A stretch of DNA of 38,039 nucleotides, from assembly GCF_001904635.1 (NCBI RefSeq), contig NZ_MRCB01000021.1, positions 1 through 38,039 on the forward strand, given 5' to 3'. The translations under genes and the position numbers were made by a program. Below, piece after piece: positions 1-9,054 of the stretch. Positions within the stretch are counted from its first letter, which is position 1; every line of letters begins with the position of its first letter. Origin of the DNA: Hydrococcus rivularis NIES-593. Its GTDB lineage: Bacteria > Cyanobacteriota > Cyanobacteriia > Cyanobacteriales > Microcystaceae. The notes under the pieces are model-generated. The model did not search any database, was not told the origin of the DNA, and saw only the letters and a program-made list of their open reading frames with translations.

Positions 1-25
1 GATATACCCAGTCTTAAAGACTGCA

Positions 26-832
26 TTGTTAATGTTAGTTAGCAAAATTATATCGGATGGAATCAATGACGCTCCCGCTTTGCGAGAGGCTGATGTCGGC
101 ATTTCCGTCGATACGGCAGTAGACATCGCCAAGGAGTCGGCAGATATTATTTTGTTGGAAAAAAGCTTGCTAGTGCTGGACGCAGGCGTAGTTGAAGGAC
201 GCAGGACATTCGGCAACATCGTCAAATACATCAAGATGGGCACCAGTTCCAATTTTGGCAATATGTTCAGTATGTTGGGCGCGAGTGCCCTCCTGCCCTT
301 TCTGCCGATGAAGCCAGTACAGATCTTGCTCAATAATCTACTCTACGATTTTTCCCAAACGGGCATTCCTTTTGACCATGTAGATCGAGAATATCTGGCA
401 ACGCCACGTAAATGGAAGATTAATGAGATCCAGCGGTTTATGCTCTATATCGGTCCGATGAGTTCCATTTTCGACTACGCGACCTATGCCTTGATGTGGT
501 TCGTGTTTGATGCTAACACGGTGGAAAAGCAGGCATTGTTTCAGACAGGTTGGTTTGTAGAAAGTTTGCTAACGCAAACCTTGATTGTCCACATCATCCG
601 CACGGCAAAAATCCCTTTGATTGAGAGTCAGCCAGCCTTGCCGATGTTGCTGGTGACGCTCACCATTATGGCGGTGGGAATTTATCTTCCCTTTTCTCCT
701 TTTGGACGAGGTTTGGGATTTGTTCCTTTGCCAGCCAGTTACTTTCCCTGGTTATTGTCGATCCTGTCGGGTTATTGCGTGCTGACGCAGTTAATGAAGA
801 CCTGGTTTGTCAAGAAATATGGGTATAACTAA
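26..832 (+). CDS. mgtA: Magnesium-translocating P-type ATPase (MgtA/MgtB type), C-terminal part
   Basis: This is the C-terminal 260 or so residues of a P-type ATPase importing Mg2+ across the plasma membrane. It starts at the hinge motif DGINDAPALR and continues through the MgtA-specific stretch DIAKESADIILLEKSL and the C-terminal membrane helices, including SSNFGN, LYDFSQ and a GRFML-like segment (QRFMLYIGP). It ends CVLTQLMKTWFVKKYGYN, as full-length MgtA proteins do. The phosphorylation, actuator and N domains would lie before position 1. The residues just before DGIND (LVSKIIS) do not look like the usual VGFLGDG, and a short palindrome AGTCTTAAAGACT sits at 10-22. The upstream part may therefore be rearranged and the gene broken, but the window edge prevents a decision. 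Family identity is secure; intactness is not. A second P-type ATPase follows 77 bp downstream on the same strand. Confidence 0.85.
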   Translation: MLMLVSKIISDGINDAPALREADVGISVDTAVDIAKESADIILLEKSLLVLDAGVVEGRRTFGNIVKYIKMGTSSNFGNMFSMLGASALLPFLPMKPVQILLNNLLYDFSQTGIPFDHVDREYLATPRKWKINEIQRFMLYIGPMSSIFDYATYALMWFVFDANTVEKQALFQTGWFVESLLTQTLIVHIIRTAKIPLIESQPALPMLLVTLTIMAVGIYLPFSPFGRGLGFVPLPASYFPWLLSILSGYCVLTQLMKTWFVKKYGYN

Positions 833-909
833 CTCATTGAGACAGTTCGCCAGAAAACTCAAACAAGAGTTGCTATAGTGCTGCTCCAATCGAGTAGAGG
901 AGGTATGAC

Positions 910-3669
910 ATGAGCAACTGGTACCAATTAGAGATTTCAGAAGTCCTGCAAAAACTGGACAGCGATGCATCCTATGGACTGAGCGCAACAGAAGCCAATC
1001 GTCGTTTCAAGGAGTGCGGTTTCAACGAACTCATCGAGCAAGGACTAAAGAACCCATGGCAAATATTGTGGGAACAATTGACTGAGGCGCTGACGATTAT
1101 CTTACTCGTTGCTGCGGTTATTTCGGTTTTTTTGGGCGACTACAAAGATGGCTTGGGCATTATTGCTATTGTCGTACTTATTACTTTCTTGGGGTTTAGC
1201 CAGGAATATCAGGCGCAAAAAGCGATCGCTTCCCTCAAACAGCTAGCAGTACCTGCGGTTAAAGTTCGCCGTAACGGTTGCGTGCAGGAGATTTCAGCCC
1301 GTTATTTGGTGCCGGGAGATATCGTGCTGCTAGAAGCTGGAGAGCTAGTGCCAGCCGACTGTCGTTTAATCGACAGCTTGAGCTTGCGAGTCTCTGAATC
1401 TGCTCTCACTGGCATACCCGAACCAGTAGATAAAGACCCAGAAGCCTTGCCAGGAAAAGATTTGGCACTGGGCAAGCGGCGCAACGTGCTCTATATGGGG
1501 ACTGCCATCACCTATGGACGAGGAGAGGCAGTCGTCACTGAAACTGGTATGGCGACTGAGTTAGGTCGCATTGCCAGCGCGATCGAGACCATAGAGCCAG
1601 AGCCAACTCCGCTACAAAAGCGCCTGTCTCAGTTGGTTCGGGAATTGGCGATCGCATCCCTGGTTCTTGTAGGAGCGATCCTCTCTCTGGGACTACTACG
1701 GGGAGAGAACGTGCAGTTAATGTTCCTAACTGCCATAACCCTAGTGGTAGCAGCTTTGCCCGAAGGTTTGCCAGCCGTAGTAACTATTGCGCTGGTGCTA
1801 GGCGCACAGAAGATGCTCAAACGGCACGCTCTCGTCCACCGTCTACCCGCCGTAGAAGCGCTTGGCTCGGTCACGACCATCTGCTCTGGCAAGACGGGCA
1901 CCCTAACTCAGAACCGCATGACCGTGACCGTACTTGACGTGGCAGGGCATCGCTTAGACTTAACTGCCCGTCTGCGCTCTTATTCCCCGATGCTGGATGC
2001 CGAAGAACAGCCTTTTCTACTGAGCCAGCCGCCAGCGCTATCCTTTCTGCTGGCTAGCGGGACGTTGTGTAGCGATGCCCAGCTAGAACCCGACCCGGAA
2101 GAGCCACGCTGCTTTCATGCGGTAGGAGATCCGACCGAGGGAGCTTTGGTGATGGCTGCCGCTCGTCAGGGACTTTGGAAAGCCGAACTGGAACAGAGCC
2201 TTAAGCGCGTAACGATGGTGCCTTTCGATTCTAGACGACAGCGAATGACTACCGTTCACCGATTCCCCGCCGCCCTTTCTCAAGTCCCCGTCGCTTTGGA
2301 GATGGTCTGGTATTGGAGTCGAGCGATCGAAGCAGCGAACTATGTTGCCTTTACCAAAGGCAAGATCGGCAGCTTATTAGAAGTCTGCGATTGGGTTTGG
2401 GTAGAGGGGGGAGCGATGCGACTCGATGGCAACTGGCGCGAACGGATTGACACGGCCAAGCATCAACTCACCCACAAGGGATTGCGCGTTTTGGGCGTTG
2501 CCTTTCGACTTTTACCGTCTTACCCAGTCGATGGCTGGGAGGACTTGGAGCGAGACTTGATATTCATTGGCTTGGTAGGGATGAATGACCCGATGCGACC
2601 GGAAGCCAGAGTTGCTATCGAAACCTGCAAAAAGGCTGGCATCCGTCCGGTGCTGGTTACGGGCGATCGCCCCCGAAATGCTTGGCATCTCGCCCAGGAG
2701 TTAGACATAGCGAGCGATCGCCGTCTCCTAACCGATAAAGAGCTTAACTGCCTGTCCGAGCGCGAATTGGAAGACTTAGTAAAACAGATTTCCATTTATG
2801 CAAGGGTTTCTCCGCAACAGAAGTTTCGCATCGTTCGAGCAATGCAAAAACAGGGGCACATCGTCGCCATGACTGGCGATGGCGTAAACGATGCACCCGC
2901 TCTGAAGGCGGCTGATATTGGTGTAGCGATGGGCATTAGCGGCACTGACATTGCCAGGGAAGCAGCGGATCTGGTTTTGCTAGACGACAATTTTGCTACC
3001 ATCGTGGCCGCCGTGAAAGAGGGACGAGTAATTTACGATAACATTCGCAAGTTTATCAAGTATCTCTTAAGTAGCAATGTTGGCGAACTCTGGGTAATGC
3101 TACTAGCTCCCTTTTTAGGAATGCCCTTGCCACTGATGCCCCTCCAGATTCTCTGGATTAACTTGGCTACTGACGGTTTACCAGCCTTGGCTTTGGGCTT
3201 GGAACCGGCAGAGCGAGAGACCATGAATCGTCCGCCTTACTCTCCCAAAGAAAATATTTTCGGTCGAGGCATGGGAAGGGATATTATCTGGATCGGGTTG
3301 TTGATGGGGCTGGTATCTCTCGGCACGGGCTATTGGTATTGGCGTGCCAAACGCGCCGACTGGCAGACCATGCTGTTTACCGTCTTAACTCTTTCGCAGA
3401 TGGGCAATGCCTTAGCAGTTCGCTCGGAACGAGACTCGCTTTTCTGCATTGGATTGCTGTCCAACAAGCCGCTTTTGGGAGCAGTTATTCTGACGCTGGG
3501 GCTGCAACTGGCAGTCGTCTACATTCCCTTTTTTGAGAAGCTCTTTGCGACAGTACCTATGCCCGCAATAGACTTAGCCCTCAGCTTAGTTTTGAGTAGC
3601 GTGGTTTTCTGGGCTGTGGAGTTGGAAAAATGGTTGCTCCGCCGCGCTACAGTTAGATTATCAATATAA
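910..3669 (+). CDS. Ca2+-ATPase-like P-type (IIA) cation pump with lost catalytic motifs
   Basis: A full-length 919-residue protein with the P-type IIA fold: N-terminal cation ATPase domain, two helices, actuator domain, M3-M4 with the ion-site motif PEGLP (E285), P and N domains (FDSRRQRMT), the [12 protein letters not shown] hinge near residue 657, M6 with [13 protein letters not shown], and a C-terminal membrane domain. The start ATG is preceded by GAGGAGGT. Two invariant catalytic signatures are changed. The phosphorylation motif DKTGT reads GKTGT, codon 327 being GGC where GAC is expected. The actuator motif TGES reads TGIP (residues 167-170). KGA in the N domain is KGK, and TGDxxxTA is TGDRPRNA. 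The frame is open from end to end. It is either a recently inactivated pump or a pseudoenzyme; transport by the normal phosphoenzyme cycle should be impossible if the sequence is right. Substrate is not determinable. Confidence 0.9.
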   Translation: MSNWYQLEISEVLQKLDSDASYGLSATEANRRFKECGFNELIEQGLKNPWQILWEQLTEALTIILLVAAVISVFLGDYKDGLGIIAIVVLITFLGFSQEYQAQKAIASLKQLAVPAVKVRRNGCVQEISARYLVPGDIVLLEAGELVPADCRLIDSLSLRVSESALTGIPEPVDKDPEALPGKDLALGKRRNVLYMGTAITYGRGEAVVTETGMATELGRIASAIETIEPEPTPLQKRLSQLVRELAIASLVLVGAILSLGLLRGENVQLMFLTAITLVVAALPEGLPAVVTIALVLGAQKMLKRHALVHRLPAVEALGSVTTICSGKTGTLTQNRMTVTVLDVAGHRLDLTARLRSYSPMLDAEEQPFLLSQPPALSFLLASGTLCSDAQLEPDPEEPRCFHAVGDPTEGALVMAAARQGLWKAELEQSLKRVTMVPFDSRRQRMTTVHRFPAALSQVPVALEMVWYWSRAIEAANYVAFTKGKIGSLLEVCDWVWVEGGAMRLDGNWRERIDTAKHQLTHKGLRVLGVAFRLLPSYPVDGWEDLERDLIFIGLVGMNDPMRPEARVAIETCKKAGIRPVLVTGDRPRNAWHLAQELDIASDRRLLTDKELNCLSERELEDLVKQISIYARVSPQQKFRIVRAMQKQGHIVAMTGDGVNDAPALKAADIGVAMGISGTDIAREAADLVLLDDNFATIVAAVKEGRVIYDNIRKFIKYLLSSNVGELWVMLLAPFLGMPLPLMPLQILWINLATDGLPALALGLEPAERETMNRPPYSPKENIFGRGMGRDIIWIGLLMGLVSLGTGYWYWRAKRADWQTMLFTVLTLSQMGNALAVRSERDSLFCIGLLSNKPLLGAVILTLGLQLAVVYIPFFEKLFATVPMPAIDLALSLVLSSVVFWAVELEKWLLRRATVRLSI

Positions 3670-3699
3670 GATATGACGCTAAATTTAGAACGATCGCTT

Positions 3700-3887
3700 T
3701 TAACGACTGCGCGATCGCAATTTAAATTTTCGATTGCTTTTTCAACATACCATTTCTCCGATTTTCCCGGATATTTAGCCCTTGCTTGAATCAACAAACG
3801 TCTGGCTAGTTCTTTGTTGCCGTTAGCTGCCGCTAATAAATTGCGATCGATTCCATCAATCGGTTTTGAATTGTTCCAAATTAACCA
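3700..3887 (-). pseudogene. Remnant of a small cyanobacterial hypothetical protein
   Basis: Read on the minus strand, this stretch encodes a coherent peptide with segments GIDRNLLAAANGNKELARR and AKYPGKSEKWYVEKAIENL, which resembles short basic hypothetical proteins common in cyanobacteria. A stop lies shortly upstream in the same frame. Another frame further upstream (to about 4000) reads like coding sequence too (YEQMNVQQYWVVAVNRDEI). Downstream the frame runs on into the antisense of the ATPase gene. I read it as decayed gene debris filling the gap between the ATPase and the phosphorothioation island. Nothing else is seen in this gap. Confidence 0.4.
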
Positions 3888-4001
3888 GATAATGAATATA
3901 ATTAGTTATTTCATCTCGATTAACAGCAACTACCCAATATTGTTGGACATTCATTTGCTCGTAAAGAAGTGGAATATTAGCTTTTTAATTGTCTTTAATA
4001 T

Positions 4002-5696
4002 TTGAAAGATAAATTGAGCCTAGATAAGTTAGATATTCAAGAAGATTATCGTAGCGATCGCGATAACCTTATCCAAGATTTTTATATCCCTTGTTTAGAA
4101 CGCACAACTGTTTATAGTCGGGCGGTTGGCTTTTTTTCCAGTTTTTCTCTCATCGCTATTTCAATTCGTTCTTGGAAAGAGGGCGAACAGACGCGAGTTC
4201 AACGTAAAGTCGAAGATTTTCAGAGGTTGTGGTCAAATAAAACCTCGAAAGTAGAGGTAGTAGACTTTCCCGAAGCCGCAACGCGATCGCTTTTGAGATA
4301 TCGTCCTAGTAGTCCGCCGGAGTATGAGGAGATAGACGCGGGGATTGGAAGAGGTTGGCGGTTAAAAGAGACTGGTAAGAGTTATAGGATACAGAGAAAT
4401 ACGCTTAAAGTTGAGTTGCGTCCCCTTCAGGTTGATGCAGGAGAAGCATTTAAAAGGGCGAATTATCGCGGCATTTTGGCGATGGCGACGGGGACGGGGA
4501 AAACCTTGACGGCGTTGGCTTGTGCGACTCGCCTGGATTGCCTAGACCTGATTATAATTGGCGTACCGACGAAGGAATTAGCGAACCAATGGGATGAAGA
4601 GATTAAGACAAAAACTAGCTTTCGATCGCCTATTATTGCAACGGGCAGGGCGGAACATTGGCGAGAAATCCTGTTTCGGAAACTGCGTTTGATTTACCAT
4701 CAAGAATTACCTCGCGAACGGCTTCCCGTTATTGTTGTCGGTACTTATAGCGAACTGTCTAAATCGATAGTTGCGGATTTAATTAACGATGCAGGAGGAT
4801 TGCCGGAACGATCTTTACTGATAGCGGATGAAGTTCACGCAACGGGGGCGGAAGTTTACCGACGAATTTTACGAGAAGACTTTTGCTATCGTTTGGGACT
4901 GTCGGCAACTCCCATTCGTCCCTACGACGAGGAGGGAACGGGAGTTGTCTTGGACTATTTTGGCGGGATTGTTTATGAGTTTACTTTAGAAGACGCGATC
5001 GCAGCAGGGATTCTCTGCGAATACGATTACTATGTCTATGTCACGGCTTTGAGTGAAGAGGAACACGAAAAGTTCCAGCAGTTAACTGCAAAAATTGCTG
5101 CTTCACTCAATAAAGACGATCGCGATCGCACCCATCATTTAACGATACAACGAGCGAAAATTATCAAGTCTGCGACTGCCAAAATAAATATTTTAGATCG
5201 CATCCTGAACGACTATCCGCCGCAACAAGCGATGATTTATTGTGCGGACATCGAGGGGGCAACTCAGATTAGCTACAGATTAGCCCAACGCGGGTTTAAC
5301 GTTGCGCGTTATTCTTCTCAAGACAGCGATCGCAAGAAAATTTTAGCAAATTTTGCCAGTGGCTATTTGGATGCTTTAGTAGCGGTGAAATGTTTGGATG
5401 AAGGGGTAGATATTCCATCAGTCCATCAGGCGATAATTCTAGCCAGCGATGCCACAGAACGCCAATTTATCCAGCGTCGGGGAAGAATTCTCAGGGTTGC
5501 ACCTAAAAAATCAGTAGCCACCTTAATTGACGTTCTCGTCGTTCCTCCTTTACAAGACGAATCGGTAAAATTGATAGAATCGGAGATTCAACGAATTAAG
5601 CTATTTGCCCGTTCTGCCCACAACCGCACTTCAGTCATTATTAATTTAATCGAAGAACTGAAATACTACGGAATTACTTATTCAGATTTAATATGA
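4002..5696 (+). CDS. DNA phosphorothioation-linked restriction helicase (DEAD/DEAH), N-terminal PLD nuclease region deleted
   Basis: A 564-residue superfamily 2 helicase of the type found beside dnd genes as a restriction component. Visible motifs: Walker A ATGTGKT (162-168), DEVH (276-279), SATP, and motif VI QRRGRILR (from 491). The first 40 residues (YRSDRDNLIQDFYIPCLERT, then SRAVGFFSS) match the start of the family's phospholipase D-like nuclease domain. The sequence then jumps directly to SWKEGEQTRVQRKVEDFQRL, which as I recall the family lies at the end of that domain. The stretch that would carry the HxK active site is absent, so I infer an in-frame deletion of roughly 100-150 residues. 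The start is TTG with no clear ribosome site. The stop overlaps the ATG of a short truncated ORF (ATGA). It probably translocates on DNA but would lack its own nuclease. Confidence 0.8.
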   Translation: MKDKLSLDKLDIQEDYRSDRDNLIQDFYIPCLERTTVYSRAVGFFSSFSLIAISIRSWKEGEQTRVQRKVEDFQRLWSNKTSKVEVVDFPEAATRSLLRYRPSSPPEYEEIDAGIGRGWRLKETGKSYRIQRNTLKVELRPLQVDAGEAFKRANYRGILAMATGTGKTLTALACATRLDCLDLIIIGVPTKELANQWDEEIKTKTSFRSPIIATGRAEHWREILFRKLRLIYHQELPRERLPVIVVGTYSELSKSIVADLINDAGGLPERSLLIADEVHATGAEVYRRILREDFCYRLGLSATPIRPYDEEGTGVVLDYFGGIVYEFTLEDAIAAGILCEYDYYVYVTALSEEEHEKFQQLTAKIAASLNKDDRDRTHHLTIQRAKIIKSATAKINILDRILNDYPPQQAMIYCADIEGATQISYRLAQRGFNVARYSSQDSDRKKILANFASGYLDALVAVKCLDEGVDIPSVHQAIILASDATERQFIQRRGRILRVAPKKSVATLIDVLVVPPLQDESVKLIESEIQRIKLFARSAHNRTSVIINLIEELKYYGITYSDLI

Positions 5697-5761
5697 AACC
5701 AACTACCATTTATTTACCAGAAGAAACAGAAGCTAACCCAATTCACAATTCGCAATTATGA
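5693..5761 (+). pseudogene. Truncated ORF interrupted by an AATTCGCAATT-type repeat
   Basis: An ATG overlapping the helicase stop (ATGA) opens a 22-codon frame beginning MKPTTIYLPEETEA. The coupling and the residues look like the start of a real gene, perhaps an antitoxin-like or operon-linked small protein. It then runs into a 23-bp intergenic repeat, CCCAATTCACAATT plus CGCAATTAT, and stops. The same repeat occurs inverted at 16862-16884. I infer that the repeat replaced the body of the gene. No function can be assigned. Confidence 0.3.
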
Positions 5762-5892
5762 ATTGCAAATTATTTTTGTCAAATTTAGCCGAGAGAAGCG
5801 AGGAACTGCTGTGAAAGGAAGAATCAAGTCATAAATGATTGAGTTAAGTGAAGCGCGATCGCCTATTTTTTGAGAATACTATTGTAAATACG

Positions 5893-6051
5893 ATGGAAAT
5901 TGAGCAAAAACTAAAACAACTGGCAAAGAAACATAAAATTCCAGAAGAATTATTGAAAGAAGCGATCGCCCTAGAAAAAGATAGAGTTATGTACGCTAAT
6001 CGTCAGTGCGTCCCCAAATTAATCAAAGCGATCGCGCAGCATGCAGAATAG
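5893..6051 (+). CDS. Small DNA-modification-system-associated protein
   Basis: A 52-residue charged, helical protein: MEIEQKLKQLAKKHKIPEE, then LLKEAIALEKDRVMYANRQC and VPKLIKAIAQHAE. It resembles the short proteins encoded between helicase and dndD in phosphorothioation loci, called DNA modification system-associated small protein in databases. I chose the internal ATG because a longer frame from GTG at 5848 adds residues unlike this family. It lies between helicase and dndD on the same strand. Function is unknown; a bridging or regulatory role in the complex is a guess. Confidence 0.6.
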   Translation: MEIEQKLKQLAKKHKIPEELLKEAIALEKDRVMYANRQCVPKLIKAIAQHAE

Positions 6052-6136
6052 TCTTTTTATTATAGCTCTCACCTTAGCGTTCTTCTTGATGCCTTTGCGT
6101 GAGATAAAAACAAACTTATAAAGGAAGAGAAGCGAT

Positions 6137-8062
6137 ATGGGATTGCGCCTCAAACAAATTCGCCTCAAAAACTGGAAATGCTACCGCGAACAAATTGTTC
6201 GATTTAATCTAAATACAGATAAAAATATTTGGATTGTATTTGGTCAAAATGGCTATGGAAAAACCTCACTTCTGGAAGCAATTATCTGGTGTTTGTACGG
6301 AAATGAAGGTGTTTTGACTAAAAAATTACTCGATTATTTCAATCGAATTGCTCTCAAAAAACGAAAGCAATTAGAATTATCAGTCCAACTAAACTTTGAA
6401 GAAAACGGGAAAAATTATTTTATCAGTCGAGAGGCAACCTGGAGTTTGCGAGGAACTACTCCTAATGTTGTGATAGGCGAACCGACCTTTTATGAAGATG
6501 GAACGCAGAGAAAAAATCCACGGGAATATATAGATAGTTTATTACCCAAGTCGTGTAAAGAATTTTTCTTCTTCGATGGGGTAGAAATTCAACGCTACGC
6601 ACAACTAACGCAAACAGATGAAACTCGCAATGCGATCGAACAGATATTAGGCATTCCCGAACTGAAAAACCTGCGGGACGATGCCGACAAAGCTTTACAC
6701 CAGATAGAAAAAGACTTAAATAAAGCGTCAGTAGCAAATCAAGATTTGAAGCAGAAGACCGATCGACTGGAGAAGCTTCAAGAAGAGATCGAACTAACGA
6801 CAGGTCAACTTCAAATTGCCAAAAAAAGCCTTACAGAAGCTATTAAAATTTATGAAGATTGTCAAGAAAGGGCACGGCAGATAGAAGATTTACATGACAA
6901 ATTACAAGCGATCGATAAAAAAGAACAAGAAAAACGTTATATAGAAAGAAATCTTGAAAATGCTGAAAAAGAAGTTGAAAGCGCCCTCAGAAAAGTTTCC
7001 ATTCCGCTAATGCGAGAATTCATCCAGGAAGTTTATGATGACCTGCAACGAAAAAATATTAAAAAGACAGGATTATCGGTTTCACTCAAGCAACTACGCG
7101 ACCTTCTCAATAGCGATCGCTGTTTATGCGGTCGGTGTATGGACGACCAGTCTCGCGATTACATTCGCCAGCAGTTGGAAGAGTTAAAAAACGTAGGAAA
7201 TTTGACACAAGAAATTATCGAACACGATGAGTTACGGAATCAATTATCAGGATTGTTACAAGATCGACCCCTCGATCTCGATGGGATATTATTAAAACGC
7301 GATCGCATTCGAGACGATCTAGACGAACTCAAACAAAGCATTGCTAATCTCAAACAAGATACCAATGGCTTAAAACGATCCGAAGTTGAGGAAACTTGGC
7401 GCAGGGTTGGCGCAGAAGAAAAAAATGTCGAAGCGATTGGGGAGAGAATTAATCGCCTCAGCAGAGAAATCGAACAGAAAAAACAAGAAGCGGATCGCCT
7501 GCGTCGAGAAATAGAAACGCTAGCAGGTCGCGATCGAGAAACTGCTACCTTAGTCAAACAGGTTAGATTAGCCGAAGGACTGCGCGATGCAGCGAACGAA
7601 CTGATTGAATGGTATATCGACGATCGCAAACAGACGATTGAAAATCATACCTTTGATCTTCACCGTCAAGTAACCAATAAACCAGATGAATATCGAGGAG
7701 TCGCGATCGCGCCTAATTATACTTTAAGAGTAAAAACAGTCACAGGGGAAGCCCTCAACCCAGAAATCTTAAGTGCGGGCGAAAAAGAAGCCTTAGCTTT
7801 TGCTTTTATTACTGGGTTAAATTTAGCCTCAGAAACGGCTGCACCATTGATTATGGATACGCCTTTTGGTCATCTCGATATGCAGCATCAGAAAAACATT
7901 ATTAACGCGCTTCCCAATATTCCCTCCCAGGTGATAGTGTTGGCTACGAACAGAGATTTACCCGACTATCTGCTACATGAGTTGCGTCCTCACGTAGCAG
8001 AAATTCTCAATATTTCCCGCGATGCGACGGAGGATATGTCAATTGTAGAGGTACGAGAATGA
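6137..8062 (+). CDS. dndD: DndD-like SMC/Rad50-type ATPase of DNA phosphorothioation
   Basis: A 641-residue ABC ATPase. Walker A is GQNGYGKTS (36-44), followed by the family mark FFFFDGVEIQ in the N-terminal lobe, a long coiled coil (about 170-310 and 370-500) broken by a zinc-hook-like CLCGRC (C329, C331, C334), the signature LSAGEKEALAFAF (from 545), and Walker B PLIMDTPFGHLD (D574). DndD hydrolyses ATP and is thought to nick or reshape DNA so that sulfur can replace a backbone oxygen. The start is supported by GGAAGAG upstream. It overlaps the next gene by 4 bases (ATGA), so translation is coupled. It is of the usual family length and shows no damage. Confidence 0.85.
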   Translation: MGLRLKQIRLKNWKCYREQIVRFNLNTDKNIWIVFGQNGYGKTSLLEAIIWCLYGNEGVLTKKLLDYFNRIALKKRKQLELSVQLNFEENGKNYFISREATWSLRGTTPNVVIGEPTFYEDGTQRKNPREYIDSLLPKSCKEFFFFDGVEIQRYAQLTQTDETRNAIEQILGIPELKNLRDDADKALHQIEKDLNKASVANQDLKQKTDRLEKLQEEIELTTGQLQIAKKSLTEAIKIYEDCQERARQIEDLHDKLQAIDKKEQEKRYIERNLENAEKEVESALRKVSIPLMREFIQEVYDDLQRKNIKKTGLSVSLKQLRDLLNSDRCLCGRCMDDQSRDYIRQQLEELKNVGNLTQEIIEHDELRNQLSGLLQDRPLDLDGILLKRDRIRDDLDELKQSIANLKQDTNGLKRSEVEETWRRVGAEEKNVEAIGERINRLSREIEQKKQEADRLRREIETLAGRDRETATLVKQVRLAEGLRDAANELIEWYIDDRKQTIENHTFDLHRQVTNKPDEYRGVAIAPNYTLRVKTVTGEALNPEILSAGEKEALAFAFITGLNLASETAAPLIMDTPFGHLDMQHQKNIINALPNIPSQVIVLATNRDLPDYLLHELRPHVAEILNISRDATEDMSIVEVRE

Positions 8063-8466
8063 AGCGGATAGACCCCACAGCAACGATTCGTCCGACTCCT
8101 GAAGCGAATGGCTATCTCAAGGTACTCAAAAATAATGGTGCGTTTAGTCGCATGGTGGATGCGTATTTGTTTGCTGCTGCTTACGCGATTAAAAATAATG
8201 TCGATGTTGCTTCAATACCGTCTCAAGGTCGCCAAGATCTAAGTAATATAGACATTGTAGATGATGACGTTCGTCTTTCTTTAGAGGCGGGAATTCATGC
8301 GATTTGCAAGCGCAACGGTCGATCTGAACCTACAGATAGTCGAGAGGTGATGGAAATTTTGACCCAGTATGCAGAAGCGGGACTAAAGTTATTAAAGCAG
8401 CGGTGGGAAGGAAAGGTAGGGATTCAAATACAGGATGACGTTCGGAGGATTATTAATCAGTCATGA
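8059..8466 (+). CDS. DNA phosphorothioation-associated protein 4-like
   Basis: A 135-residue soluble protein. The blocks DAYLFAAAYAIKNNVD and, near the C-terminus, ILTQYAEAGLKLLKQRWEGK match the pattern of the dnd-linked family called phosphorothioation-associated protein 4 (FAAALG... EYANGGLEIL). I considered DndE, which has the same size and position, but its LRLS...LK...R pattern is not present. It is translationally coupled to dndD upstream and overlaps the Uma2 gene downstream by 4 bases. No enzymatic motif is visible. The role is unknown beyond its close link to dndD. Confidence 0.6.
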   Translation: MKRIDPTATIRPTPEANGYLKVLKNNGAFSRMVDAYLFAAAYAIKNNVDVASIPSQGRQDLSNIDIVDDDVRLSLEAGIHAICKRNGRSEPTDSREVMEILTQYAEAGLKLLKQRWEGKVGIQIQDDVRRIINQS

Positions 8467-9041
8467 ATATACGTACTCTCTACATACCAAAAACTCTAAA
8501 AATTACTCAAGAACAATTTGAACAACTCGCCAGAGAAAATCGAGACAGACATCTCGAAAAATCGGCGACTGGAGAACTTATTATTATGCCACCGACGGGA
8601 GGGAATACAGGCAGACGGAATATAGAAATTGAAGGACAACTTTGGTTTTGGAATCGACAAACAAAATTAGGCGTTGCTTTTAATTCTTCGACAGCTTTTC
8701 ATCTGCCAAATGGTGCCGACCTTTCTCCTGATGCTGCTTGGATTAGTCAACACAGATGGGATACACTGACTCCCGAACAACAAGATACTTTTCCTCCTCT
8801 GTGTCCCGACTTTGTTATAGAGTTGCGGTCTAAAACAGATAATATGGAACCTTTGCGTCAAAAAATGCAGGAGTATCTAGATAACGGATTGCGTTTGGGA
8901 TGGTTAATCGATACGAAGAATAGAAAGGTGGAAATTTATCGTCAAGATCGACCTGTAGAAGTGTTGGAGAATCCGACAACTTTATCGGGAGAGGATGTGC
9001 TTCCTGGTTTCAGTTTGGATTTGCAAGGGGTGTGGAGTTGA
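8463..9041 (+). CDS. Uma2-family (DUF820) PD-(D/E)XK-type nuclease
   Basis: A 192-residue Uma2 protein, a family greatly expanded in cyanobacteria. Typical features are IIMPPTGGNTG near residue 40, the acidic strand LSPDAAWIS, the core PDFVIELRSKTD with the presumed catalytic Glu, then KMQEYLDNGLRLGWLID and VEIYR. It overlaps the preceding gene by ATGA, so it is part of the transcript. Uma2 genes are frequent hitch-hikers in cyanobacterial genomes. A role as replacement nuclease for this system is possible but unproven. Confidence 0.85.
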   Translation: MNIRTLYIPKTLKITQEQFEQLARENRDRHLEKSATGELIIMPPTGGNTGRRNIEIEGQLWFWNRQTKLGVAFNSSTAFHLPNGADLSPDAAWISQHRWDTLTPEQQDTFPPLCPDFVIELRSKTDNMEPLRQKMQEYLDNGLRLGWLIDTKNRKVEIYRQDRPVEVLENPTTLSGEDVLPGFSLDLQGVWS

Positions 9042-9054
9042 GGGAGAGATAAAT

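Noticed and set aside
8059-8466. DndE by position and size
   Set aside because: The usual DndE pattern is missing; the FAAAYAI and TQYAEAGLKLL blocks fit Dnd-associated protein 4 better.
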